This document shows, piece by piece, positions 33,267 through 41,420 of a stretch of DNA of 64,000 bases. The translations under genes were made by a program, and so were the position numbers. Source of the stretch: Nonomuraea indica (lineage in GTDB: Bacteria; Actinomycetota; Actinomycetes; Streptosporangiales; Streptosporangiaceae). The stretch lies in NCBI RefSeq assembly GCF_002850745.1, contig NZ_PJOK01000049.1, positions 1 through 64,000 on the forward strand, written 5' to 3'. The notes below the pieces were generated by a model. That model worked only from the letters and a program-made list of their open reading frames with translations. It was not told the DNA's origin and searched no databases. Positions within the stretch are counted from its first letter, which is position 1; each line of letters starts with the position of its first letter.

Positions 33267-34022
33267 GTGCGGGTGCAGACGTACGACACCGAATCCGTCC
33301 GGCCCGACCTGCCGGTTCCGCTGTCGCCGCTCGACGGGGTGCCGGAGGTCGTCAGGCGGCGCCTGCTCGGGCTGCGCGGGCCGGGGTTCGACCACGCCTA
33401 TCGGGCCAGCCTGGCGTGGGCGGCGCTCACCGCCGGCCTGGCGCTGCTCGGGCTGCTGGCTCCGCCGCCGTGGCGGGCTCCCCTGCTCGGCTGCGCGGCG
33501 CTGCTGGGACTGTACGTGCTGGTGCGGGCGGTCGCGCTGCCCGCGTTCGAGCGGGGGCAGCGTGACTTCGAGCGGCGCTGGCTGGCCGCGCAGAGCGAGG
33601 TGCTGCGCCGGCACGCGTTCGAGGTCGTCCGGTTCCGGCTGGTGGAGGCGGGCGGCGAGGCCGGCGCCCGCCGCACCTACGACCTGACCAGGCCCGCGGA
33701 CGGGCGCGCCGTGCTGCGGCGGCAGGAGCGCGAGCGGTGGTCGCGGGCCGGGGTGGAGTTCGTCTACCGGGGAGCCGGCGGCGAGGGGCTGGGCGAGGTC
33801 GTCAGGGATCTGTCGGAGGTGGTCTTCCTGCCGGGGCGGGCCGGCCGGGGCGGGCCGTGGATCAGGTTCCCGGAGGCCCGCTACCTGTGCCGGCCGGGCG
33901 AACGGCCCGCGGAGCGGAGCTACTGGACGTTGTCGGGCCCCGTCGAGGTGGGCGTGAGCGAGCCGTCGTCCGGCGGCGACGCCGGTTCGGCGGCGGCCTT
34001 CGGCAGCGGCTCGGCCAGGTAG
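33267..34022 (+). CDS. Membrane protein, unknown family
   Basis: 251 residues. Two adjacent hydrophobic segments (about 49-68 and 71-89) are preceded by a cytoplasmic lead and followed by a basic, probably cytoplasmic region (RRWLAAQSEVLRRHAFEVVRFRLV). No family is recognised. GTG 33267 follows GGGAAGGGG. Its last 103 bases overlap the 3' end of the convergent NACHT gene, an unusual antisense overlap. Confidence 0.55.
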   Translation: MRVQTYDTESVRPDLPVPLSPLDGVPEVVRRRLLGLRGPGFDHAYRASLAWAALTAGLALLGLLAPPPWRAPLLGCAALLGLYVLVRAVALPAFERGQRDFERRWLAAQSEVLRRHAFEVVRFRLVEAGGEAGARRTYDLTRPADGRAVLRRQERERWSRAGVEFVYRGAGGEGLGEVVRDLSEVVFLPGRAGRGGPWIRFPEARYLCRPGERPAERSYWTLSGPVEVGVSEPSSGGDAGSAAAFGSGSAR

Positions 34023-36034
34023 TCGCACAGCAGCCGGTGGCGGAACTCGTAGTAGCCGCTGACCTGCCGGAGCACGCCGCGCCTGCGCGCGTCCTCCAGG
34101 AAGCGCATGAGCCGCAGCGGAGCCGAGCCACGTGCCGCCAGCCACAGCCGGGTGGTGTTGAACCGGCCCCAGGAGCTGGAGCCCAGCGCCATCAGCCCGA
34201 GGCCGGCGGCGCTGAGCCCGCAGCCGGCGACGGCGCCCAGCAGCGCGAGGGCGGCGGGCGGCAGCTCCATGATCGGCAGCGCCGCCAGCTCCGGGCGGCG
34301 CCCCTCCTTCAACGCCGCCCCGAGGTAGGCGCCGCTGAGCGCCCCGGGCACCCCGCCGGCCACCCAGGCGGACAGCACGGCCAGCCGGTCGTTGGCCAGC
34401 AGGGAGCCGGGGGTCACGGCCGCCAGCGGGTCGACCGGCTCGCTGACGTAGCGGGCCATGGCGAAGGTGAGCCCGCTCAGCGCGCCGCCGACCACGACGT
34501 AGAACGGTGACGCGTACAGGAACCAGACGATCACCGCGCAGGCGGCGGCGCCCATCGCGCCGAAGCCGATCAGCTTGAACAGCGCGTGCGCGGGGGCTCC
34601 GGGGAGCAGGCGGAAGCGCGGCCGCGCCCGGCGCGGCGCGTCCTGCGGGGCGAGCTTGACGACGAACGCCCCCACCCCGCCGGCGGCGAAACCGATCCAG
34701 AAGCCCAGCCACGGCCGTCCGAAGACGCTGAAGTGGGCGGCTGCCAGGCCGGAGCAGACCACGACGGCGAGGACGACGGCCTGGACCAGGAACACCCAGT
34801 CCGGCACGGCGCGGTGCAGCCGCCACCAGGCGATCCTGCCCGCCTCGTCCACCTGGCCGGCCAGGAACTCCAGGTAGCGCCTGGCCTTGTCGGGCGGGGT
34901 GGGCGGCGGCTTCTCGTCGGGCCGCGGGGTGAACGCCTTGCCGACGATGCTGCCCAGCAGGTGCCGCCGGATCCGGTCGGCGGCGTCCGGTCCGGTCGCG
35001 GCGAGCAGCTCAGCGGGGACCGGTTCGCCGCCGCGGGCCACCGCGAGGGAGAGCATGAGCGGCGTGCGCAGCGCCTCGGCCAGCGGGCCGGCCGGGCTCT
35101 CGCGCAGCCGGGCGGCCATCGGCGCCAGCCGGTCGCGGTCGTCGCCCGGGTCGTGGCCGAGGAGGTAGTCGCGGCTCTCCTCGGCGAGCAGCGGCCGCAG
35201 CCGCACGACGAGGGCGCGCCGCAGCACGTGGCCGGCGTTGGCCGCGGCGAACGTCTCCGTCCGGCAGCTCAGCACGAAGGACCGGCCCTCGGTCTCGGCG
35301 TCGATGCGCCGCAGCGCCGCGGCCGGGTCGGCCATCTCGTCCAGGCCGTCCAGGACGGGGAGCACGTGGTGCAGGGCCAGTTCGGCGGCGACCTTCCTGC
35401 CGTGCTTCGCCGAGCCGACGAAGGGGTAGGCGGTGAGCAGCTCGCCGGTCATCCACTCGTACAGCGGCACGCCCGGGTCCCACGAGGAGAGCTGGAACAG
35501 CACCGGCACGAGGGGGCCGGTGCCGCCGAGTTCGAGGGTGAGCAGGACGCACGCCGACGTCTTGCCGGCGCCCGCCTCGCCGGTCACCGCCAGCCGGGTC
35601 ATCGCTCCGGTGCGCGCGTGGCGGGCGAAGCCGCCGGTGAGCCGGGCGAGGGTGCCGTCGGTCGGCAGGGCGGCCGCCAGCCGGGTCGTCCGGTCGGAGC
35701 CGGGCGCCGCCTCCCAGCGCAGCTCGGCCCGGCTGCCCTCGTACAGGCCGCGGTGGCGCTCCTCGTCCTTCCAGCCCTTGGTCACCCTCTCGGCCAGCGC
35801 GGGGACGCACGCGCGCACCGTCTCCTCCAGGGACTCCTCGCGCCTGTCACCGCCGCGCAGCAGCGGCACCACCACCGCGATGATCGCCACGAACACGGGG
35901 ATCACGCCCGTCCACATCTCCTGCGGCTTGAGCGTGCCGTCGCGCGTGCCGATCCAGGCGACGGCCACGGTGGCGGCCAGGGTGAGCGCCAGCAGGAGGT
36001 AGGTGAGGGCGACGGCCCATCTGCGGAGATTCAC
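33920..36034 (-). CDS. Membrane-anchored NACHT NTPase, copy 2
   Basis: 704 residues with the same layout as the protein at 6773-8932. Two N-terminal membrane segments (about 6-28 and 43-59) precede a NACHT domain with Walker A GEAGAGKT (152-159) and Walker B VLPVLDGLDEM (224-234). A multi-segment membrane region covers about 390-650, and the tail contains YYEFRHRLLCDYLAEPL. The GTG start (36032-36034) overlaps the stop of the isoprenoid-synthase-like gene (GTGA), so the two are translationally coupled. A signalling or defence role is possible but not proven. Confidence 0.82.
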   Translation of the reverse strand: MNLRRWAVALTYLLLALTLAATVAVAWIGTRDGTLKPQEMWTGVIPVFVAIIAVVVPLLRGGDRREESLEETVRACVPALAERVTKGWKDEERHRGLYEGSRAELRWEAAPGSDRTTRLAAALPTDGTLARLTGGFARHARTGAMTRLAVTGEAGAGKTSACVLLTLELGGTGPLVPVLFQLSSWDPGVPLYEWMTGELLTAYPFVGSAKHGRKVAAELALHHVLPVLDGLDEMADPAAALRRIDAETEGRSFVLSCRTETFAAANAGHVLRRALVVRLRPLLAEESRDYLLGHDPGDDRDRLAPMAARLRESPAGPLAEALRTPLMLSLAVARGGEPVPAELLAATGPDAADRIRRHLLGSIVGKAFTPRPDEKPPPTPPDKARRYLEFLAGQVDEAGRIAWWRLHRAVPDWVFLVQAVVLAVVVCSGLAAAHFSVFGRPWLGFWIGFAAGGVGAFVVKLAPQDAPRRARPRFRLLPGAPAHALFKLIGFGAMGAAACAVIVWFLYASPFYVVVGGALSGLTFAMARYVSEPVDPLAAVTPGSLLANDRLAVLSAWVAGGVPGALSGAYLGAALKEGRRPELAALPIMELPPAALALLGAVAGCGLSAAGLGLMALGSSSWGRFNTTRLWLAARGSAPLRLMRFLEDARRRGVLRQVSGYYEFRHRLLCDYLAEPLPKAAAEPASPPDDGSLTPTSTGPDNVQ

Positions 36035-37071
36035 GACCGTTCCCCTTCCGGCAGCACGGACATGGTCGGCACGGCGGGCGGCAGGGCCTCCTGTCCCCGC
36101 GTGAACACGGTCAGCACGGTGGAACGGGCGGCGAGCCGCCGGGCCAGCCGGCCGAGCAGGGGCAGGCGCCTGCCGACGACGGTCTTCAGCAGCAGGAAGA
36201 AGATCATGCCGGAGTACTGCCTGGCCGGTGCCCGGCCGTACGTCGCCACCAGGGCGGGACGCAGCGCCCGCATCCGCCGCGCCACGTCCGGCAGGGTGAC
36301 GATCCCCAGGGCGGGGAGCGTGCTGACGCCGGCGCGGCGGTCGAGTTCGACGTCCATGCAGTCGTCGAGTGACTGGAACGTCTCCCCGAGGGCCATGACC
36401 AGCTCGCGTTCGCCGGGGTCCATGAGGGGGTGCACCAGGGAGCACAGCGTCAGGTTGGCCAGGGCGCCCTTGCCTCGGGTGATCTTCTCCAGCAGGTCGG
36501 GCGACAGGCCGGGCTCGCGCTGGCGGCGCGACAGGCACTGGTAGCCGTGGAGCTCGTGGAGCGCGGTGAAGGGCGTCGCGGCGGGCAGGGGGTGCAGCCG
36601 GTGGGCGATCTGGTGGCACAGTTCGGCGAGCAGCCGTTCGGCGTCACCGCGCGGGACGAACGGCCCGAGCCGGAACAGTTCGCCCAGCCGGTCGTCGAGC
36701 AGCGGGTCGGCGTCGCCGTCGATGAGGTCGTCGTAGAGCCGGGTGACGGCGCCCGCCAGGGCGGCCACCTCCACGGGCCGGCCGCGCCGGGCCAGGTGGG
36801 CGTAGCTGAGCACCGCGTAGCCGATCTTGAGGCTCATCGCGCGGAGGGCGTCGAGCGCGCGGGCTCGCTCGGCCGGATCGCGCAGCGTCGTGCGCACCAT
36901 CGGCGTCACGACGTCGTCGAAGGCGACGGCCAGCTCGGCGAGCGCGCGGCGGGCGAAGACGGCGGTCGCGGGTAATCCCGCGGCCAGTCGCACACAACGC
37001 GCCAAAGCCATGAAATCGGCGATCCCCTGCCCCATCCCCACCCCCGCCAGCCCGGTATCCGAGCCTGTCAT
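36031..37071 (-). CDS. Class I isoprenoid-synthase-like protein
   Basis: 346 residues, all-helical. Two Asp-rich motifs, DDLID (114-118) and DDCMD (236-240), sit in helices at the spacing seen in class I trans-isoprenyl diphosphate and terpene synthases, where they bind Mg-diphosphate. It is not a canonical polyprenyl synthase: FARM and SARM surroundings differ and no FQ-type chain-length signature was seen. The first 35 residues are hydrophobic. It is coupled by GTGA to the NACHT gene. Its product or substrate is unknown. Confidence 0.7.
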   Translation of the reverse strand: MTGSDTGLAGVGMGQGIADFMALARCVRLAAGLPATAVFARRALAELAVAFDDVVTPMVRTTLRDPAERARALDALRAMSLKIGYAVLSYAHLARRGRPVEVAALAGAVTRLYDDLIDGDADPLLDDRLGELFRLGPFVPRGDAERLLAELCHQIAHRLHPLPAATPFTALHELHGYQCLSRRQREPGLSPDLLEKITRGKGALANLTLCSLVHPLMDPGERELVMALGETFQSLDDCMDVELDRRAGVSTLPALGIVTLPDVARRMRALRPALVATYGRAPARQYSGMIFFLLLKTVVGRRLPLLGRLARRLAARSTVLTVFTRGQEALPPAVPTMSVLPEGERS

Positions 37072-37173
37072 ACGCGGGTCAGGCGGTAAAGCACGCCTTT
37101 TTCGGCACCCTCCAAAAAGCCGTCAATTCGGTTATTTCACCACTAACTAACATGTGGCAGTACACTCGCCGCT

Positions 37174-37764
37174 ATGTCGGTCACCCCCCAGGTCGCCGCG
37201 GCGCCCGTCCTGGCCGCGAGACGCCACCGGTTCTCGGCCTTCCTGCTCGACTCCCTGCTCTTCGCGCTGCTGTTCGCGCCCGTCCACCTGCTGTCGAGCG
37301 GGGAGGAGAGAACGGACGGACCGACATTCGAAGCTATTGTCCAGCCTTATGCCGGAAATCCCGACTGGTGGATCGAGGTGGCGTCCACCGCGCTTTTCGC
37401 CGCCTACTTCTGCGTCCAGCACGCCCTTTGGGGGCAGACGCTCGGCAAGCGACTGTGCCGGCTCAAGGTGGTGTCTCGGGCGACCGGACTCCCGCCGGGG
37501 CTCGGCCGGTCCGCGATACGCGCTCTGGTCCACCCCGCGCTGTTCGGACTGCCGTATGTCGGGCCGCCGCTCTTCTTCGTCAACGCGCTCGCGATAATGG
37601 TGCATCCGAAACGCAGGTGCCTGCACGACATGATCACGGGCACCATGGTGATCGACCTCGATGGCCCCGCCCGCCGGGCCGGCGGCGGACTCCTGTTCGG
37701 GCTGGGTCTCCTCGTCTCGCTGCTCGCCGCTCTCGCGCTCGTCGACGCGCTGCTGCTGACGTGA
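37174..37764 (+). CDS. RDD family membrane protein
   Basis: 196 residues. The first segment RRHRFSAFLLDSLLFALLFAPVHLL carries the Arg and Asp of the RDD family, and LWGQTLGKRLCRLKVVSRATG matches the conserved loop. Four hydrophobic segments in all. Function is unknown; some members are sodium/proton antiporters. It is divergent from the isoprenoid-like gene across a 100-bp A/T-richer gap. Confidence 0.8.
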   Translation: MSVTPQVAAAPVLAARRHRFSAFLLDSLLFALLFAPVHLLSSGEERTDGPTFEAIVQPYAGNPDWWIEVASTALFAAYFCVQHALWGQTLGKRLCRLKVVSRATGLPPGLGRSAIRALVHPALFGLPYVGPPLFFVNALAIMVHPKRRCLHDMITGTMVIDLDGPARRAGGGLLFGLGLLVSLLAALALVDALLLT

Positions 37765-37789
37765 TCACGCTGCCGGCGAGGTGATCACG
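37760..37789. terminator. Hairpin between convergent stops
   Basis: CGTGATCAC (37760-37768) pairs with GTGATCACG (37781-37789) and contains the stop codons of both the RDD and deacetylase genes. Confidence 0.5.
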
Positions 37790-39050
37790 GCCGCGGGCCC
37801 TTGTAGACGAGCTTTCCGGGGGCCGTACCGAGCAGTTCGCTGACCGTGACGAAGTGGTAGCCGCGGGCGGACAGCTTCTTCAGCACGCGCGGGATCGCCT
37901 TCACCGTCGTGGGGTGGATGTCGTGGAAGAGGATGATGCCGCCCGGCCGCGCGTTCTTGACCGCCACCCGGGCGACCCGCGCGCTGCTGCGGTACCGCCA
38001 GTCCAGGGTGTCCACGCTCCACATGATCATGGGCTGCTTGGCGTGCTTGCGCACGTAGGCGTTCTGGGCGCCGTACGGCGGGCGCATGATGGTCGGGGCG
38101 ACGCCGGTGGCCGCCTTGACGGCCTTGGCGGTACGGGCCAGGTCGGCGCGGATCGAGGCGGCCCGCAGCGTGGTCAGGTCGCGGTGCGACCAGGAGTGGC
38201 CGCCGATCTCGTGGCCCGCCGCCGCGGCCCGGCGCACCAGGTCGGGGTGGGCGACGACGTTCTGGCCGACGACGAAGAACGTCGCGCGGGCCTTGCGGGC
38301 GGCGAGATGGCGCAGCAGGGTCGCCGTGTACGGGCCGGGGCCGTCGTCGAAGGTGAGGGCCACGCACTTGACCCGCCGGCAGTCGGGCCCGGTGGGGACG
38401 GGCGTGGCGGCCGGGGTGGGCGTGCCCCACGCGTCGCGGATCGCGTCGGTGATGGCGTCGGTCAGGCTCCTGGGCGTGGTCCCCGGCGTCGCCGTGACCG
38501 TCGGCGCGATCGTCGGCGGGGCCGTCGGCGCGGTCGTCGGCGGGGTGGTGGGTCCGGCGGTGGGGGTGACCGGCGCGGTCGCGGTGGGTGTGGTGGTGCG
38601 CGGAGGCGCGACCGTAGCCGGCGGGACGGTCGGCGGGGCGACGGCCGGCGACGTCCGGGCCTGCGTCGCGGTCGCCGCCGCCACGGGTGCCGGCGCGCCC
38701 GCGACGGCATCCCGCGCGTGAGCGGTCCTGGGGGTGCCCGCGGCGGCGTCCCGCGCATGAGCGGTCCTGGGGGTGCCCGCCGCGGCGGGGCGCGGGCGGG
38801 CCGCCAGCGCGCCGCCACCCTGGACGCCCTCCTCCACCGCCGCTAACCGGCCCGCTCCGGCAGGAGACGGCGACACCGTACGGCCGGCGACCGCCCGGCC
38901 CGCGCGGTCCGGCACGTCCACGCGGCCGGACGCGCTCCCGGCGTCCGCCGCGTGACCGGCGGCCAGCAGTCCCGCTGTGGCGAGCACCGCCGCGGCCAAC
39001 CGTGCCGTGCCCCGCCGCACCCGCCGGCCCGCCCTCGCCTCGTCGCTCAT
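37785..39050 (-). CDS. Secreted polysaccharide deacetylase
   Basis: 421 residues. A signal-type N terminus (ARLAAAVLATAGLLAAGHAADA) precedes about 165 residues of Ala/Pro/Thr-rich linker. The NodB domain follows: VALTFDDGPGPYT (motif 1), HEIGGHSWSHRDLTTL (motif 2), IMRPPYGAQNAYV (motif 3), DTLDW (motif 4) and GGIILFHDIHPTT (motif 5). All metal and catalytic residues appear present. It probably de-N-acetylates cell-wall glycan or chitin. ATG 39050 was chosen because upstream residues are not signal-like. Confidence 0.87.
   Translation of the reverse strand: MSDEARAGRRVRRGTARLAAAVLATAGLLAAGHAADAGSASGRVDVPDRAGRAVAGRTVSPSPAGAGRLAAVEEGVQGGGALAARPRPAAAGTPRTAHARDAAAGTPRTAHARDAVAGAPAPVAAATATQARTSPAVAPPTVPPATVAPPRTTTPTATAPVTPTAGPTTPPTTAPTAPPTIAPTVTATPGTTPRSLTDAITDAIRDAWGTPTPAATPVPTGPDCRRVKCVALTFDDGPGPYTATLLRHLAARKARATFFVVGQNVVAHPDLVRRAAAAGHEIGGHSWSHRDLTTLRAASIRADLARTAKAVKAATGVAPTIMRPPYGAQNAYVRKHAKQPMIMWSVDTLDWRYRSSARVARVAVKNARPGGIILFHDIHPTTVKAIPRVLKKLSARGYHFVTVSELLGTAPGKLVYKGPRP
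38702..38790. repeat. Tandem repeat inside the deacetylase linker
   Basis: The unit AAAGTPRTAHARD occurs twice in succession and a third partial copy precedes it. It is encoded by near-identical DNA and is followed by long TP-rich segments. Confidence 0.6.
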
Positions 39051-39290
39051 GCGCTTCCTTCCCTGCACCGTGCCGGTGCGCTCCCCCACCAGGTCGGAAC
39101 CCCGGGATCACGGTGGTCCGGGGCTTCCAGTCGGTTCGACAACCGCCATGCGCGGATGGTTCGCGGTGATCCGTACGCGGCTGCAGTCTTCGCGCGGACG
39201 CGGCGCGGGCCGGGGTGGAACGCGCGTGGCAGAGTGGTGACAGCGCCGCCGGCGAGGCTGCCTCCCGCGAGGTCGAGAGGGGTGAGGCAG

Positions 39291-40061
39291 ATGACCACGA
39301 TGAGCAGAGCGCTGAAGGTTCCCGCGCACTACCACGGCCCGGAGGGGACCGCCAACGGCGGCTGGGTCGCCGGCACGGTCGCGAGCCACCTGCCGACGGG
39401 CGCGACCGTCGAGGTGACCCTGCGGGCGCCGGTCCCCGTCGAGCGGGTGCTGCGTGTCGAGCGCGCCCCCGCTGCAGGCGGCGCGTGGCGGGTGCTCCTC
39501 CTGGACGCCGAGCCCGGCGGCGACGTGCTGGCCGAGGCGCGAGAGGTCGACGAGCGGCTGCGGCCGCCGCCGTTCGTGCCGGCCGAGGAGGCGGAGGAGG
39601 CCGGCCGGGCCTTCCCCGGGCACGGCGGGCATCCGGCCCCCGGCTGTTTCGTGTGCGGTGACCGCCCGCCCGGCGAGGGCCTGCGGGTGCACGCGGGGCC
39701 GACGGGGCGGCCGGGCGAGCTCGCGGCGCTGTGGCGGGTCCATCCGGGGCTGGCCGAGTGGTCGGCCACGCTGCCGTTGAGCCACGTGTGGGGCGCGCTC
39801 GACTGTCCCACCGGCTGGACGCACCTCATCGCGGGCGGGTCCGCCCTGCTGGGCCGCCTCACCGCCCGCGTCCGCCGGTCGGTTCTCACCGGCGCCTCGT
39901 ACGTCGTCGTCGCGCGGCGGGAGGCCGGGGCGGGACGTGTGCTGTACGCGGACGCCGCCGTGTACGAGCCCGGCGGCGCGCTCGTCGCCGTGTCCCGCGC
40001 CGCGTGGATCGAGGTCGCACCGCTCCAGGCCCGCGGGAGGTCGCAGGCCACGCCCAGGTGA
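39291..40061 (+). CDS. Double-hotdog, thioesterase-like protein
   Basis: 256 residues. Two hotdog-type halves are suggested: KVPAHYHGPEGTANGGWVAGTVAS with ATVEVTLRAPVPVERVLRV first, then SHVWGALDCPTGWTHLIAGGSALLGRLTARVRRSV with YVVVARREAGAGRVLYADAAVYEP. A conserved FPGHGGHPAPGCFVCGDR segment links them. Thioesterase or acyl-binding function is likely but not proven. ATG 39291 follows GAGAGGGGTGAGG. Confidence 0.7.
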   Translation: MTTMSRALKVPAHYHGPEGTANGGWVAGTVASHLPTGATVEVTLRAPVPVERVLRVERAPAAGGAWRVLLLDAEPGGDVLAEAREVDERLRPPPFVPAEEAEEAGRAFPGHGGHPAPGCFVCGDRPPGEGLRVHAGPTGRPGELAALWRVHPGLAEWSATLPLSHVWGALDCPTGWTHLIAGGSALLGRLTARVRRSVLTGASYVVVARREAGAGRVLYADAAVYEPGGALVAVSRAAWIEVAPLQARGRSQATPR

Positions 40062-40109
40062 CCGGACAGCCTCCACCGGCCACCGCACCCGAGACCCCGG
40101 CGCGCCAGG

Positions 40110-40318
40110 GGTGCGTGTGCGGGTGGGCGTAGCGGGTGGGCGCGGGTAGCGGGCGGGCGTGGGTAGCGGGTAGACGCTGGCGGGCGGGCGTGGGTAGCGG
40201 GTAGACGCGGGCGGGCGTGGGGAGCGGGTAGACGCGGGCGGGTGGGCGTGGGTAGCGGATGGGCGCGGGCGGGGGGGCGTGGGTAGCGGGTGGGCGTGGG
40301 TAGCGGGTGGGCGCGGTG
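40110..40318. repeat. GC-rich minisatellite
   Basis: About 27-bp degenerate units containing GCGGGTAGACGCGGGCGGGC and GCGTGGGTAGCGGGTGGGCG recur roughly eight times in a non-coding stretch between two genes. G-runs make G-quadruplex formation possible. Confidence 0.7.
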
Positions 40319-40321
40319 GGT

Positions 40322-40711
40322 CTACGCTTCCACGCGGGACAGGAGCGGGCGGGCCTCGGCCCAGATCGCGGCGGGTTCGCACGCGAAGGCCGTCCAGGTG
40401 TAAGACGTCAGCCGTCCCCGCCCGCGGTAGCGCCGCACGATCGCGACGTGTTCCGGCCAGGCGACGAACCGGTCCAGGGCCTGCCGGCTCTCCCAGATCG
40501 ACACCGAGCCGCACCTGCGCTTCAGCGGTGCCGTCCACAGCCACATCCCCACCGCGCCGGCCAACCGGGGCCAGGCCGCGCGCAGCGCCAGCCCGGATCG
40601 GAAGATGCCGGGCAGGTCACGGGCGGCGTCGGCCCGGAACGCGGTCACGGCGACCAGGACGGGACCGGCGACGTCCGCGGCCGGCCCCGGCGTCCACGAG
40701 CTCCTCAGCAT
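40322..40711 (-). CDS. Probable dimeric alpha-beta-barrel protein
   Basis: 129 residues. GPVLVAVTAFRAD, MWLWTAPLKRRCGSVSIWESRQALDRFVAWPEHVAIVRRYRGRG is reminiscent of antibiotic-biosynthesis-monooxygenase-like or DUF3291-type folds. Its ATG overlaps the end of the upstream DinB-like gene by seven bases, so the two form an operon. Enzymatic role is uncertain. Confidence 0.5.
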   Translation of the reverse strand: MLRSSWTPGPAADVAGPVLVAVTAFRADAARDLPGIFRSGLALRAAWPRLAGAVGMWLWTAPLKRRCGSVSIWESRQALDRFVAWPEHVAIVRRYRGRGRLTSYTWTAFACEPAAIWAEARPLLSRVEA

Positions 40712-41322
40712 GACGGCGTCCACGCCGGGGAGCGGCCGAGCAGGCCGAGCAGCCGCTCCAGGTCGGAGGCGTCGGCGGGCACCGGGACCACGGCGCCGAA
40801 CGGGCCGCCGGGGCCGCGAAGCCGCGGCGTGTCCGGCAGGCGGGAGGCTATCGCCAGCGCGCCGGCCGCCGCCTGTTCGTCGACCGGGTACGGCACGCCG
40901 ACGGCTGCGGCGACGTCCCATCCGTGGACGACGAAGTCGATGACGTGCATGCCCATGGCGACGCGGCCGGGGAAGACGCCGAACTCCCGTATCTCGACCT
41001 GCCGCTCGTGCGCGTCCGGGGCGGCGAACGCGGCGCTGACCGCGGCCACCGACTCCTGGTAGGCGTGGTGCGGGTCGGCGCCGAGCTCGCCGCGGTCCCA
41101 GGCGGGCGCTTCCGCGGGCCGGCCGGCGAACGCGCCCGCGAAGCCGAGGTTCTCGCTCACCATGTGGCGCAGCAGCTCGCCGAGGGTCCATTCGGCGCAC
41201 GGCGTGGGCCCGGTGAGGTGCTCGGGACGGACACCGGCGATCACCTTCCCGGCGGCCTCCAGGGCCCGGCGGTCGAGATCGCGCAGGTCCATGGCCTGCG
41301 ACTCGACGGAGAACGCGCTCAT
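40705..41322 (-). CDS. TIGR03086-type, maleylpyruvate isomerase N-terminal/DinB-like protein
   Basis: 205 residues. LTGPTPCAEWTLGELLRHMVSENLGFAGAFAG carries the first metal His, and DFVVHGWDVAAAVG the second part of the MDMPI/DinB metal site. Members are probable thiol-dependent enzymes. ATG 41322 was chosen over an open upstream extension that crosses the operator. It is divergent from the TetR gene at 41421. Confidence 0.82.
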   Translation of the reverse strand: MSAFSVESQAMDLRDLDRRALEAAGKVIAGVRPEHLTGPTPCAEWTLGELLRHMVSENLGFAGAFAGRPAEAPAWDRGELGADPHHAYQESVAAVSAAFAAPDAHERQVEIREFGVFPGRVAMGMHVIDFVVHGWDVAAAVGVPYPVDEQAAAGALAIASRLPDTPRLRGPGGPFGAVVPVPADASDLERLLGLLGRSPAWTPSC

Positions 41323-41338
41323 CACACTCCCTTTCTCC

Positions 41339-41404
41339 GCACGAACGTTCGTGCTTGATTGAGACGCTACCACCGTTGCGGCATACTGAACGAACGTTCG
41401 TGCG
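41339..41404. promoter_or_regulatory. Paired TetR operators
   Basis: GCACGAACGTTCGTGC (41339-41354) is a perfect 16-bp palindrome. ACGAACGTTCGT recurs at 41390-41401. The two cores are 49 bp apart between divergent starts at 41322 and 41421, one per promoter. Confidence 0.8.
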
Positions 41405-41420
41405 GAGAAGGGGAACGGTG

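Noticed and set aside
32562..34826. A 754-codon minus-strand frame
   Set aside because: It is antisense to two + strand genes at one end and out of frame with the NACHT gene at the other, and is Arg/Pro-rich without domains.
40110..40318. CRISPR array
   Set aside because: Units are adjacent and degenerate without unique spacers, so it is a minisatellite.
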